Shown: positions 11,007 to 21,915, counted from the stretch's first letter. The stretch is DNA of 64,000 nucleotides from Desmodus rotundus (GCF_022682495.2 NC_071389.1:12453199-12517198), one strand, 5' to 3'. Program-made: numbers and translations. Notes: generated from the letters alone by a model not told the origin.

Positions 11007-11273
11007 TCATATATTAAAACTAGAAAGAAACGGCTCGCTGGAATTCCGCCTGGCCAGCTCCTTCTCTAGAACCAGGTTTTTGCCTTCCGTGCTCTGGAGA
11101 GAAATGGAAATGGTATATTCCCAGCACCTAGCACAATTGCTAGCACATATTAGGTTCTAAACATTTCTTGAATGGAGTTCTCAACATTTCTTTCAACATT
11201 TGATGAATGAAACAAACAAAACCCCTTGATATTTATTAAGCACTATATAACAAGTACAATTCCGAACTCTTTT

Positions 11274-11486
11274 CTTTTTTTAAAAAAAGATTTTATTTAT
11301 CTACTTTTTTTAAAGGAGTGGAGGGAGGGAGAGAGGGAGAGAAATATCAGTGTGTAGTTGCCTCTCACACTCCCTGTACTGGCGACCTGGCCCACAACCC
11401 AGGCATGTGCCCTGACTGGGAATGGAACTGGCGACCCTTTTGTTCGCAGGCTGGTGCTCAATCCACTGAGCCACAGCAGCCAGGGC
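11274..11486 (-). mobile_element. VES SINE
   Basis: Complement of a VES element: AAAGATTTTATTTAT tail, GAGAGGGAGAGAAATATCAG, GTGCCCTGACTGGGAATGGA, and head GAGCCACAGCAGCCAGGGC. Imperfect target duplications: CAATTCCGAACTCTTT (11257-11272) and CAATTCTGAAATCTTT (11487-11502). Confidence 0.9.
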
Positions 11487-11502
11487 CAATTCTGAAATCT
11501 TT

Positions 11503-13220
11503 ATGTGTATTAATTAATTGAATTCTCATAAACCTCAAAATCCATTCTGAGTATGAGAAAAATAAGTCTTAAAGTGTTTGCTTACTTCTCCCAGGTAACA
11601 TAGGGACTTACTGTGGGAACCAGGATTAAACCCAGCCAGTCCGAGCTGGGGCTAACCTTACTGGTTTGCAGCCTCTCTTCCCACCACTATCCCAAACCCA
11701 CCCCCGCCCTCCCGGCCTCCCTCCTAGCCTAACAGCACTCTCCCCCTGCTCTGCCTGTGAGCCTCTGCACAGCTGAGGAAGCTGAGACTCCTGGATCAAT
11801 GTGTTTTTGATGTTCTTTACTTGACAAGAGCTAGTTCTTAACCATTACCTCGTGTGAGCTGCCAGTGAGGTGGGCATTACCAGCTCCATGTATAGCTGCA
11901 GAAACAGACTCAGAAAAGTTAAATTTCTTCCAAATACACAATAAATATGTATAATGCATCTACTGTATGCCAGGCATGTAAGGAACTCAGGGACAGTTTG
12001 TAAGAGAATTATTACGGGCCATGTGTGGGCCAGCGTGAAAACATAGAACCCTGGGAGTCACGGATACGGGGGAAATTTACACACACTTGCAGGTAGGAAG
12101 TCCCTACCTTGCCAGGCCTTCCCCTTGATAGAACAAAAGTCTGAAGCCGCAGGGGCTGAGCAGGAAACCCTCACCCCCAGGGCATACATGAAGACCCATT
12201 GCAGCTGGGAGAAGAGGGAGTGGCAGGAAACCATCCTGTACCAGGATCTCATGCCAATACCACTACAAGGCTTCTGCCATTGGGGAAGGAGCAGGAAATT
12301 CCTGCATAGGATCTGCCAAAGGTACAAGGCAGAGTTTTGCTGCCAGGGGGAAGAGGAGCGGGATCGCTGAGAAAGCCCCACCCCCAAGCCCAGGGATACG
12401 ATTTGCATAAAACTGAGGCTGGACCAGGAAAAGAGACAGTCCCTTTGTCTTTCACTGGGCTAGTAAGCATCAAGTAACACACAACAGCAACCAGAGGGGT
12501 GGAAAGCTGAGGGGTGGAGCAGGAGCATGGATGAAATTCCTGTAGCATCCCAGGCCCTGCCCTAAGACTGAGGTGATGCTAGAAGATTGGAAGCCAGCCC
12601 TGCCATGAAGGCAACCATAGCGAAACTGGAAAAGCTGGCATTTGTGCTGCCTGTCACCTACCAGAACCAAAAAGTGGAGACAAGGATGGAATCTTTATGG
12701 GTGTTCTGTTCAGATGCTGGCAATCTGAGAAGATGGTGGGTTATGTACCCAAAAAACCCTCAAAAACGTTTTTATAAGAAGAAAAGGGTAGGTAAGGGGT
12801 TTGGAAAAAGGTTAATCAGATAAGAGATGCAGTTAGAAGTGGAATTTTCCTAATTTCTTTACCTACTGAACAATAATTCTTTATCTGTGTCACAGACGTT
12901 CCCTCCTTGAACAAAATGTCTCAGATGCCATCTCCATCCCTGCAGCCCCCTGGGGCACAAAGGTCAAGTTGCTTGTCAACCTCTTGAGTCACATGGTCAG
13001 GTATTCCAGCTCCTGGAACCACAGCTTCCCACATGCATTAATCACTTAAGCCTGTCAGCTGTAACTAAAGCTAAACTCTCTAACTCTTGAGTTCCCCTAT
13101 CAATAGCAACTACAAAGGCCAAACCAGTCCAAACCTGACTCGACTGACTTATCCCCCACACTAATTGTCTAGCAGAAGAAGATACACGCCCATTTCCAGA
13201 TATTAATACTCTTTATTTGG
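11503..13220. other. Intergenic stretch, mostly unclassified
   Basis: A weak antisense MIR-like patch lies at about 11810-11960. The 12050-12850 segment is G/A-rich on the plus strand with several frames of 60-115 codons on both strands but no family signal. It may be the 5' part of the HAL1/L1 element that follows, which I could not confirm. Confidence 0.4.
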
Positions 13221-13224
13221 TCTC

Positions 13225-14290
13225 TATCATCCTACACACAATGTCAGGCATTCAGTCAAAAATTATAAAACAGTAAAATGCAAGGAAAAGCAATCTATTG
13301 TCAAGAGACAAAGCAATGAACCACACCAGACTTAGAAATGATGCAGTCGTTGATATTCTCAAACAAGGAATAAAAAAGATTTTGTTTGTTTATTTTTAGA
13401 GAGAGGGAAAGGAGACAGAAAGAGAGAAGAGAAACATTGGTTTCTTGCCTCTCACACGTGCCCTGAATGGGGACTGCAAACCAGGCACGTGCCCTGATGG
13501 GGAGTTGAACCATCAACCTATCGCCTTGCAGGATGATGCCCAACCTGCTGAGCCACACCAGTCAGAGCCCAACAAGGAATGTTAAATAATCATGATTTAT
13601 ATGTTAAAGGTGCTAATAGAAAAGATGGACCGCTTGCATAAGCAGATAGGGAATCTCAGCAGACATGGAAGCTGTAAGAGTCCAGTGAAAATTCTAGAAA
13701 TAAAAAAAGCATGGTGGCAGAGATGAAGAATGCCTTTTATGGGCTCCTCGGCAGACTCGGCAGACTGAGGAAAGAGTAAGCAAACTTGAAGATAGGCCAA
13801 TAAAAATTATACAAACTAAAACACAAAGAGAAAAATAAGTGGAAAACAAAAACAGAGCAGAGAATCCAAGAGCTGTGGGACAATATCCAATTACTTAATA
13901 CGTGTAATTGGATCCAGAATGAAGAAAGAATGGGCAGAATATTAGAAGACATAATTGCTGGGAATTGTCCAACAATGATGAAAGCCATCAAGCCACAGAC
14001 ATAAGAATCACGGAGAACAGAAAGTGGGATTAAGTCTCACACCTCCGACCGTCAACCAAAACAAAACACCAGACACACCCCAGTCACTGCGAACACCAAG
14101 GATAACGGGACGTCCTGAAGGAGCCAAGGGGAAAAAAGACACATTACTACGCACAAAAGAACAAAGAGAAGAGTGAAAGCAGGCCTCTTCCCAGAAACCA
14201 TATAAGCAGAAGACAATGAACTGGTATCTTTAAACTGTCAACCCAGAGGTCTAGATGCAGTAAAAATATCTTCTACAAATGAAGGCATTG
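13225..14290 (+). mobile_element. HAL1/L1 LINE fossil (5' and ORF1 region)
   Basis: Words typical of the L1/HAL1 first ORF in sense: CAAACTAAAACACAAAGAGA, GAGCTGTGGGACAATATCCA, GATGAAAGCCATCAAGCCAC, AAAAAAGACACATTACTACG and AGAAGACAATGAACTGGTAT. Frames are broken. A VES SINE sits inside at 13372-13570. The element resumes at about 15510. Confidence 0.75.
13372..13570 (-). mobile_element. VES SINE with perfect target duplication
   Basis: Complement of VES: GATTTTGTTTGTTTATTTTT tail through GCCACACCAGTCAGAGCC head. Flanked by the perfect 10-base duplication AACAAGGAAT at 13362-13371 and 13571-13580, inside the HAL1/L1 fossil. Confidence 0.93.
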
Positions 14291-14332
14291 GTAACGTGAA
14301 TCTATACGTACTATAAAACTGCACGCATACTA

Positions 14333-14903
14333 TAGGGAACCTATCCTCGTGGTGTGGCGAATGTAGCCCAGCCCCTGACTGGGAAAACCAATGGGGAGCA
14401 AGTCGGCACATGGGAGCCGAGCCCACAGATTGGTTTTCCCGTGGGGAATCAGGCCTGCAATGTACCTAGGCTGCTATGAGGCTTGCTTTTTGCTAAAGCT
14501 CCCTCACCCTGACTTGAGGCAGCAAATGTTTACTGCATATCTTTAAAGTAACTTCCTAAAATCTGTGCTAAACCTCCCAAGGATGGTGTGTAACCAGTTC
14601 AACCACTTTTCCCCTTGCATTTGCAAAACATCTTTTTCTTTGGAGTAATTAGCAACATTCTTTCCTTTGTTATCTGTAAAAGGTAATCACCTACAGCAAA
14701 CCTGTGCATAGTAAATGAGGACCATCCTCGATGTCACGTACCCAGAAAAGCAGTAAAAGCCTGTCCAGGCAGGGATTGGGGCCCTCTCTCTCACTTAGAG
14801 AGCGGCGATGGGGTCCCTTTTTCTCCACAGGACTTCTGTGGTCTGTGTGAATTTGTTCATCGCAGCCACAACACATGGACCCCGAGGGCAGGAGTCCGCA
14901 TTA
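14333..14903 (+). mobile_element. Endogenous-retrovirus LTR-like copy (sense plus)
   Basis: A 570-base segment matched in inverted orientation by 18937-19508. The U3-like part includes CCAATGGGG and AGGATGG text, then an AGTAAA variant of the poly(A) signal at 14752-14757, then a U5-like segment with CTCTCACTTAGAGAG and GCAGCCACAACA. The exact TG...CA limits are not resolved because similarity to the second copy extends from TATAGGGAACC to GAGTCCGCAT. It lies inside an L1 3'-end piece and has no adjoining gag/pol/env. Confidence 0.65.
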
Positions 14904-14910
14904 ACACAGA

Positions 14911-15118
14911 GCCCTGGCTGGTGCGGCTCAGTGGATTGAGTGTGGGCTGCGGACCAGAGGGTTGCTGGTTTGATTCCCAGTCAGGACACATGCCTGAGTT
15001 GCAAGCCAGGCCCTCACTGGGGACCATGTGAGAGGCAACCACACGTTGGTGCTTCTCTCCTTCTCTTTCTCTCTCCCTTCTCCTCTCTCTAAAAATAAAT
15101 AAAACCTTTAAAAAAACC
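14911..15118 (+). mobile_element. VES SINE
   Basis: GCCCTGGCTGGTGCGGCTCA head, TTTGATTCCCAGTCAGGACA B-box region, pyrimidine tract and AAAAATAAATAAAACC tail. Imperfect target duplications GCATTAACACAGA (14898-14910) and GCATACACACAAA (about 15121-15133). Inserted immediately after the LTR-like copy. Confidence 0.9.
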
Positions 15119-15133
15119 CTGCATACACACAAA

Positions 15134-15510
15134 CATGCGAGCGCACGTAAAAACCGGTGAAATCTAACTCAGGTCTGAGTAAGGCTGCCTGGCAGCCCTG
15201 TACTAGTGCCCATTTCTTGAATCGACAGTATTAGGGTTTGCTATTGTACAACAGTTATGTAAGAGGCCGGTTACCTTGGGAAAGTCTAGGTGAAGGGTAC
15301 ACAGGACTCTCTATGCTATTTTTTTGCAATTCCCTATGAGTCTGTAGTTCATTCAACATAAAAAAACTTTTTTTCCCTTTTCAATGTAAGTGCAACTATT
15401 CTTTATCCTGATTGTGATGGTCACACGACTCTACATTTCTCCAAACTCATAGAACTGTGTGCAAAAATGTCTACTTTGCTGCATGTAAATTTAAAAATGA
15501 AAATGATCAG
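15134..15510 (+). mobile_element. L1 3' UTR fragment
   Basis: ACGTAAAAACCGGTGAAATC, CAACAGTTATGTAAGAGGCC and GGTGAAGGGTACACAGGACT match the order of an old L1 3' UTR. Its upstream part (about 14290-14333) is cut off by the LTR and SINE. Confidence 0.6.
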
Positions 15511-15800
15511 GTGACATAAGGACTTCTTCAGACAAACAGAAGCCGAGAGAGGCCACTGGCAGCAGACCTGTGCTATCGGAACTCCTGCAGGAAACTCTTC
15601 AAGTGGAAGGACGCGAGGGCAGGCCAGGCACTCGGACCTGCTCCAGAACAGGAAGATCCCCAGAAACGGTTAAAATGAAAGCAAAAATAAAAAGACATGT
15701 TCAGGTGATTTTAAATTGCCCTAAGATATAATTAACTGCCTAACGCAAAAATAACAGCAATGTAGTATGGATTTGTAGTGTGTGTAAAAATAAAATGTGC
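15510..15800 (+). mobile_element. HAL1/L1 LINE fossil, continuation
   Basis: AGGACTTCTTCAGACAAACA, then GCAGACCTGTGCTATCGG and AACTCTTCAAGTGGAAGGAC continue the ORF1-end text interrupted at about 14290. Confidence 0.6.
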
Positions 15801-15914
15801 GAAAATAATATTTATTATTGTGAGTATACCATTGTAAGCTTCTTTTGGCGTACGCGAAGTAGCATGAGATTATGCGAAATCACGTTGAGATTAAGTAAAT
15901 GTGTGTGCTGGAAC

Positions 15915-16260
15915 CCCCAAGGCAAGGATTGGCAAACGGCTGCGTTGCTGTTTTCAACCTGCAAGCTAAGAGTGTTTTTACATTTTCACGTGGCTGAGAA
16001 TAATCAAAAGAAGAGTCGTACTTCAATGACAAATTATAGAATTGAATACCTGAAACCTATTTTATTACCACATGTCACCCCAATAAATTCAATAAACAAT
16101 AAATAGAGTCATATTTCACAACCCATGAAAATTACGTAAAATTCAGATTTCGGTGTCTGTAAAGAAAATATTATTGACGTGTGCTCTTGCATTTACATAT
16201 TGATGTTTTTACGCTCCGATGGCAGGATTTGGGCCAGGGACAGTGTGGTCTGCAGAGCCT
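15915..16260 (+). mobile_element. hAT-Charlie-type DNA transposon remnant (MER1-like)
   Basis: AAGGATTGGCAAAC, then GCAAGCTAAGAGTGTTTTTA, AATCAAAAGAAGAGT, then after an insertion CATGAAAATTACGTAAAATT and CAGATTTCGGTGTCTGTAAA follow the order of a common mammalian hAT element. Interrupted at 16024-16104. Confidence 0.65.
16024..16104 (+). mobile_element. 81-base LINE-type 3'-end insertion
   Basis: A short A-rich-ended insert containing CACATGTCACCCCAATAAAT and AATAAA signals. It is flanked by near-identical 12-base duplications: AGAGTCGTACTT at 16012-16023 and AGAGTCATATTT at 16105-16116. Consistent with a severely 5'-truncated retrotransposition. Confidence 0.6.
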
Positions 16261-16279
16261 GAACTGCTCACTAGCTGGG

Positions 16280-17560
16280 CGTCTACAGAACACGCTCCAC
16301 GGCCCTGCTGGATCCCTCCCCCAGGCAGAGATTCTGGATTCAGTTTTAGTTCGAGGGGTTGAAAGGGCTCTGACCGCCCGGCTGAGGGGAACACGGGCCC
16401 AAAGGCGGCCTACGGGAAATGAGCAGGAATGCCTTGATAGACCTCAGCCAAGGTTTCAGAGTGGACTTGACCTGGAAGGCCCACTTACCCACCTGGGAGG
16501 GCCCAAGGACCCCCGTTCCACCACGGCAGCAAATGCGTTTCTGAGAGGAGCTCCAGCAGCCGTGGTCTCTGGTCTCCGTTCTCTTTCGGTCAGAAATGAG
16601 AGTGGCTGTCGCTGCCATTGAACTGGACTCCCTACACACATGGGGATGACGAGCTGGGGGGGCGGGCAGGGGCCGGGAGCAGCACTTACCTGACAGAGGG
16701 CAGGTACTTGCGGTTACTCTGCCGGGCCCGGAGGGCCCCAGCAGCAACCAGAACAGTCTGGCTTACGGAGACAAAAGCAGAAGAGCTCCAGGTCCAGTGA
16801 ACGGAAGTCTCACTTGGGTCACAAACACAGTCGTGGCCTCTCAGTCAATTCCTAGACTTGAGCCAGTTTGCAGAGCCAGAGGCCCAAAAGCCCTTGAAAG
16901 AAGGGGAGGCCTGGTCCCCGTGAGGAAGGCCCCTGCTAAATGCCAGAGATTGATTCTGTGGATCTCTCTCGCAGCCTTCCGGGAAGGCACCTGCAGGCAT
17001 GCAGCTGAGTGACTGTGTAGTAGGGAAAAGGAAATAGACTGTCCCGGGATTACTGGATCCTGGTTCTGAGGTGACACTAGTTCCTGCAGAGCCACAATGT
17101 CACTGTGGCTCGCCAGTCAGAACAGGGGCGTGCGGAGGTCAGGCAGGAGGTCAGTGGCATGCCAGTGCAGGTCTAACTCGCAGGGTGCCCCGTGGGTGCC
17201 AACCCCATCCTGGGGCTGCTTCTCCGGTTCGGGAATGTGTCACTGGAATAGATGTGGTAGCACCTGGCAGAATCCCACAGTGGTTCCCGATCTGTGGAGT
17301 GAGGGCTATTTGATGGCGCGAAAGGCCAGTGGAAGCCACTAGAACGGACTCAGCCTACAAAATTAGTACGCCCAAAGCAATGACGTGTCCCAGAGGGACT
17401 GCAGTCATTGCCACGGTCAAGGACTTAAACGCTGCTGAAGTGATTCCCACCACACCCTCGTTCAACGTGCCTCTTTGGCCTGTGCAGGGCATCGAGGGTC
17501 TTAGAGAACGACAATGGAGTATCATACACGTCGTCAAGCCAATTTTGGCAGAACATATTT
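16280..17560 (+). pseudogene. ERV-L-like endogenous retrovirus pol remnant
   Basis: The clearest part is at about 17410-17510, where the plus frame shows TVKDLNAAEVIPTT and FNVPLWPVQ, the entry to the reverse-transcriptase domain of ERV-L-type retroelements. Upstream sequence (16340-17340) looks like decayed coding text compatible with the protease-side region, but I cannot assign domains with confidence. Stops and frameshifts interrupt it; the catalytic YxDD part is missing because antisense L1 sequence follows at 17640. Inactive. Confidence 0.55.
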
Positions 17561-17639
17561 TCCTAAGAAATTATCTATGGCACCTAGGTTTTAAAAGTGT
17601 ATTTTGCATTTAGATATGCAAAGTAGTATTGTGATTTTT

Positions 17640-18240
17640 TTCTAAACTGTCCTCTCCATCAATAGTTGTTTCCCTACGGTCATTTCATATTCCATATATT
17701 TGAGCTTTCACAGCTTTTACTGATTCTATTAGAGGTGTGTGTAATTTTTGATACTGTATTTGCAAAGAGGTAGGATTTTGATATATCAATTTGAACTTGT
17801 AATTTTCTATATTCTACATCGACTTCTACTTTTATCTTTATTATTTCTTCTCTTATGCTGTCTTTTGGGTTATTTTTCTAGCTTTCCAAAATGGGAGTTT
17901 AATTCACTATTTTCAGTATTTCATTTTATTGATGCTAGTGTTTAAGGCTATGAATTTTTCTCTCACTATCGCTTTCAATGTGCCTCATAGATTCTGACAT
18001 GCACTTATAATTATTACCTTTCAGGAACTCTGTGATTTGTTTGTATTTCCCCTTTTTCCCAAGAGTGGAGGGAACTTTTAGTTTCATTCTTTGGATTTGT
18101 TTTTAATGTCTACTTTTATTGCATTTGACATGAGAGCACTGACTTCACATTATGGAATCTACGGATCTTTTCTTTGTGTCTGAGTATGATCCATTTTTGT
18201 GAATGGCCCATGAATGCTTAATAAAAAGATAACACATATT
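17640..18240 (-). mobile_element. L1 ORF2 fragment, antisense
   Basis: Plus-strand text such as TTATCTTTATTATTTCTTCT, TGATGCTAGTGTTTAAGGCT, TTTCTCTCACTATCGCTTTC and GAATGGCCCATGAATGC follows the complement of the L1 ORF2 thumb/C-terminal region. Many disruptions. Confidence 0.75.
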
Positions 18241-18261
18241 CACTACCATCAAGGTGTTCAA

Positions 18262-18610
18262 TATATGTATGGGTCTGCTCAGGCCACCGTGATAAAATAC
18301 CACGGACTGATGGCTTGAACAACAGAAAGTTATTTCTCAAGTTCTGGAGACTGGGAAGTCCAAGGTCAAGGTGCTGGGAAGGTAGGTTTCATTCTGAGGC
18401 CTCTTCTCGTGGCTTGTAGGTGGCCACCTTCTTGCTATGTGCTCACATGACCTCTTCCTACAAGGGCACTAACCCCCTCAGGAGGGTTCCACCCTCATGA
18501 CTTAATACTTCCCAAAGGCCCCCTCTCCCTGTTACACTGGGGGTGAGGTCTTCAGCACATGGATTTAACAGGGGGTGGAGGGACATCCAGTTCAGTACAC
18601 AGCAATGTAT
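18262..18610 (+). repeat. Ancient interspersed repeat, family unresolved
   Basis: AAATACCACGGACTGATGGC, CAACAGAAAGTTATTTCTCA, AGACTGGGAAGTCCAAGGTC and CTTCAGCACATGGATTTAAC are words of a very common mammalian repeat, but I cannot place the family name reliably. Confidence 0.6.
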
Positions 18611-18668
18611 ATCTAAAAGATCTAGCTTACTGATTATGTTGTTTATATATTTTTTAAACATACATTTT

Positions 18669-18838
18669 TAAAGATTTTATTTATTTATTTTTAGAGAGAG
18701 GGGAAGGGAGGGAGAAAGAGAGGGAGAGAAGCATTGATGTGTGAGGGAAACATCGATCAGTTGCCCCCCTCACCCCCACAACTGGGGACCTGGCCCACAA
18801 CCCAGGAGCTCAATCCATCAAGCCACACCAGCCAGGCT
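18669..18838 (-). mobile_element. VES SINE with internal deletion
   Basis: Tail AAAGATTTTATTTATTTATT and head AAGCCACACCAGCCAGGC, but the middle (B-box side, normally GTGCCCTGACTGGGAA) is missing between ACAACCCAGG and AGCTCAATCC. Flanking TGTTTATRTDTTTTTTA duplications are imperfect. Confidence 0.85.
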
Positions 18839-18936
18839 GTTTATGTTTTTTATGTCCTTACTTATTTTTTGTCATCTTGGCTGAAAGTGGTGAGTGTGAG
18901 GCTCTGATCATTAGTTATAAATATCTATGCACCAAT

Positions 18937-19508
18937 CTGATGTGGACTCTGGCCCTCGGGGTCTGTGTGTTGTGGCTGCGACGAACAAATTCACAGACCA
19001 CAGAAGTCCTGTGGAGAAAAAGGGACCCCATCACTGCTCTCTAAGTGAGAGGGCCCCCGACCCCTGCCCCGACAGGCTTTTATTGCTTTTCTGGGTACCT
19101 GACATTGAGGATGGTCCTCATTTACTATGCACAGGTTGCTGTAGGTGATTACCTTTTACAGATAACAAAGGAAACGATGTTGCTAATTACTCCAAAGAAA
19201 AAGATGTTTTGCAAATGCAAGGGGAAAAGTCGTTGAACTGGTTACACTCCATCCTTGGGAGGTTTAGCATAGATTTTAGGAAGTTACTTCAGAGATATGC
19301 AGTAAACATTTGCTGCCTCAAGTCAGGGTGAGGGAGCTTTAGCAAAAAGCAAGCCTCATCCCAGCCTAGGTGCAATGCAGGTGTGATTCCCCACAGGAGA
19401 ACCAATCCGTGGCCTCGGCTCCCGTGTGCCAACTCGCTCCCCATTGGTTTTCCCAATCAGGGGCTGGGCTACATTCCCCACTGCCACAAGGATAGGTTCC
19501 TTATACCA
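18937..19508 (-). mobile_element. LTR-like copy, inverted relative to 14333-14903
   Basis: The complement aligns with the first copy nearly base for base; over a 255-base comparison (about 19077-19331) I counted about 11 differences. It keeps a canonical AATAAA on the minus strand (TTTATT at 19079-19084), where the other copy has AGTAAA. No internal viral genes adjoin it. Confidence 0.65.
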
Positions 19509-19616
19509 ATCCTCTATTCAATATCAATACACATCAATCCTCTAAAACAGAAAATACAAGAGAAGCAAAGAGAAATGATAGAAATAATATGTATTATATC
19601 TATGGCCTCTATTTGA

Positions 19617-19820
19617 TTTTTTTAAAAGATTTTATTTATTCATTTTTAGAGAGAAGGGAAGGGAGGGAGAAAGAGAGAAATATCAATGTGTGGTTGCCTC
19701 TTGCATCTCCCACTGGGGACCTGGCCTGCAACCCAGGCATGTGCCCCGACTGGGAATCAAACTAGTGACCCCTTGGTTTAAAAGCCTGCACTCAGTCCAC
19801 TGAGCTACACCAGCCAGGGC
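19617..19820 (-). mobile_element. VES SINE
   Basis: AAAAGATTTTATTTATTCAT tail to CACCAGCCAGGGC head. Target duplications CTATGGCCTCTATTTGAT (19600-19617) and CTATGGCCTCTCTATTTGAT (19820-19839), the latter with two extra bases. Confidence 0.92.
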
Positions 19821-20409
19821 TATGGCCTCTCTATTTGATATATTCTTTGCTCATTTTAAATGTGTTGGTATTTAGGAAGCCCTGTATTTTTGTTCCAGTG
19901 GTTATCTTTGTATTAATATTTTTATGCTTCCCTTAATCCTCTCTTTTCTTGCTCAACTTTTCACTACGTGGTTTTTCCATTTTGAATGGTGTCTTTGTAT
20001 TCCCATAGACCCAGGAGTCTATAATCTCTCTGTGCCTCCTCTCTTGTTTCCTCCCATTTTTTTAGTTGCATTCATTCTGCTTTTCCAGAACATAGAGTGT
20101 TTATGCATGAATCTGTCACCCAGGGCCCCACCCTAGTTTTAGCCTTCGCTCTACAGCCAAAGTGTGTGAAATGCTCACTCACAGTCCTTTTCTGAACAGC
20201 GCCTCTCTTAGAGGAAGCTCATTCTACAGTCGATTCTTCAGGAAGGGCACATGTGTACCGCATTCTTGCACATTCAAAGCTGGGTTTTCTTTCTTTTTTT
20301 GGTAGTTTTGATATTTGAAGGACAGTTTGGTTCAGTATAACATCCCTGGATTTCTTCCATGAGTTTCTGGAGAACACTGTTCCACTATTGCCTTGCTGTG
20401 TATGCTACT

Positions 20410-20720
20410 TATCTTTGGTTGTGTTGATACATATATAACTTCAACCATTCATGAGTGTACAATTCAGTGGCATTGAATAAACTCACAATGTTGTGTACCC
20501 ACCACCACTGACGTCTAAAACGTTTTCATCATCTCCTCCAGAAACCCTGTGCCTATTAAACAGTAACTCCCCGTTCCTCCTCCCTCCAGCCCCTGGTCAA
20601 CTCTGTTCTGTTTTCTGTCTGTATGAATTGTCCTGTTCTAGGTCCCTCATTTAGTGTAGTCATTTTAAAAAAGTCTCCTATCGGTCCAATTCACATGCCT
20701 TTAAAGGTTATTTCGTATTT
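20410..20720 (-). mobile_element. L1 3' UTR fragment, antisense
   Basis: Plus-strand text CATGAGTGTACAATTCAGTG, GTACCCACCACCACTGACGT, CAGCCCCTGGTCAACTCTGT is the complement of an old L1 3' UTR. Confidence 0.65.
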
Positions 20721-20854
20721 TTGCCCGGAGGCCCTGATCATTTTCTATCTCTAAGTTTAATAGCTTTACCAGGCTATATCTTAGAGTCGATTACTCAATG
20801 TCGAGTCTACACAGTTCCCAGTGAGCCCTTTCGATGTGTGGGTCTAGAATCAGG

Positions 20855-21032
20855 GCTGCATGCGGCTCAGGATGTCTGTGAATGCAGCCCAGCACAAAAC
20901 CGTAAATTTACTTAAAGCATTATGAGATTTTCTTGTGATTACGTGTCACAACGTGTTTAATGTGTGGCCCAAGACAACGCTTCTTCTTCCAGTGTGGCCC
21001 AGAGACACCAAAAGGCTGGACACCCTTAATAG
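20855..21032 (-). mobile_element. hAT-Charlie-type remnant
   Basis: GGGCTGCATGCGGCTC, TGAATGCAGCCCAGCACAAA, GTGATTACGTGTCACAACGT, TGTGTGGCCCAAGACAACGC and AAAAGGCTGGACACCC are the body and end of a hAT-type non-autonomous element. Confidence 0.6.
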
Positions 21033-21656
21033 ATCTTGTATTTCTGGAAAGTCTTCTTGGATTAGTTTCAAATGTCAGCCCTTTGCCGGTCTTCCATTTC
21101 AATCACTTTCTCTCTGACCATTTGACTTCTTCATCTAAGCTTTGTTCTCTCGACTGGTTTCCTGCTTTCCATCAATGTCCTGTATTAAGTTTCCTTTGAA
21201 TCTATTCCCTTGGGTACCTTTTAATCTTCAAGTAGGATACAATATGATTTTGTTATTTTATTCTCTGAGATTAATTCTCATTTAATTAATTAACTCATTT
21301 TTTGGTCTTTTTCTGTTGTTAACTGTTGTTCCTGATATGAGGTGTTTCTCCATATCCCCAAATGCTTATTTGAGGATATTTGATTCAGTTTGGAGTGCTG
21401 TGTTACAGTTTTCTTCAGCTTTATGCTTGATGTTGGAGGGAGAATTTTTATCACTTGAGATGCTCTGAACTGCACTTCTTCACCAACAGGGGTTGTGAGT
21501 GCGCGCAACCTGCCCTTTCCCGGCGTGCTCGTTCAGACGAGACTCCCCATGCTAGTGCGCCCTCCACTGTCTGCCCTGCTGTCTTTCAGGAGAGAGGTGG
21601 AGGCAGAGTTGGGAAGTTGGCATTTATTTATTTGTTGTTTGTTTTTGAGGATTCTT

Positions 21657-21860
21657 TAAAAAAAGATTTTATTTATTTATTTTTAGAGAGAGGGGAAGGG
21701 AGGGAGAAAGAGGGAGAGAACACTGGTTGGTTGCCTCTTGCATGCCTCAAACTGGGGATCTGGCCCACAACCCAAGCTTATGCCCTGACTGGGAATCGAA
21801 CCAGCGACCCCTTAGCTCTCAGGACAGCATTCAATGCACTGAGTCACATCAGCCAGGGCT
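21657..21860 (-). mobile_element. VES SINE
   Basis: Tail AAAAAAAGATTTTATTTATT to head ACATCAGCCAGGGCT; B-box complement GGGAATCGAACCAGCG intact. An apparent 150-codon frame across it is not a gene. Confidence 0.9.
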
Positions 21861-21915
21861 CATTTGTTTTTACAAAGACAGCTTTGCCTACCCAAAGCTA
21901 TAAACACATTCTGTA

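Noticed and set aside
14911..14990. tRNA-like A and B boxes
   Set aside because: They belong to the VES SINE head, not to a functional tRNA gene; the anticodon and acceptor stems are not formed.
18937..19148. 73-codon plus frame repeated in inverse at 14691-14876
   Set aside because: The similarity comes from the duplicated LTR-like element, not a gene pair.
14333..19508. Complete provirus spanning the two LTR-like copies
   Set aside because: The copies are inverted and the interior is mainly unrelated L1, hAT and SINE sequence.
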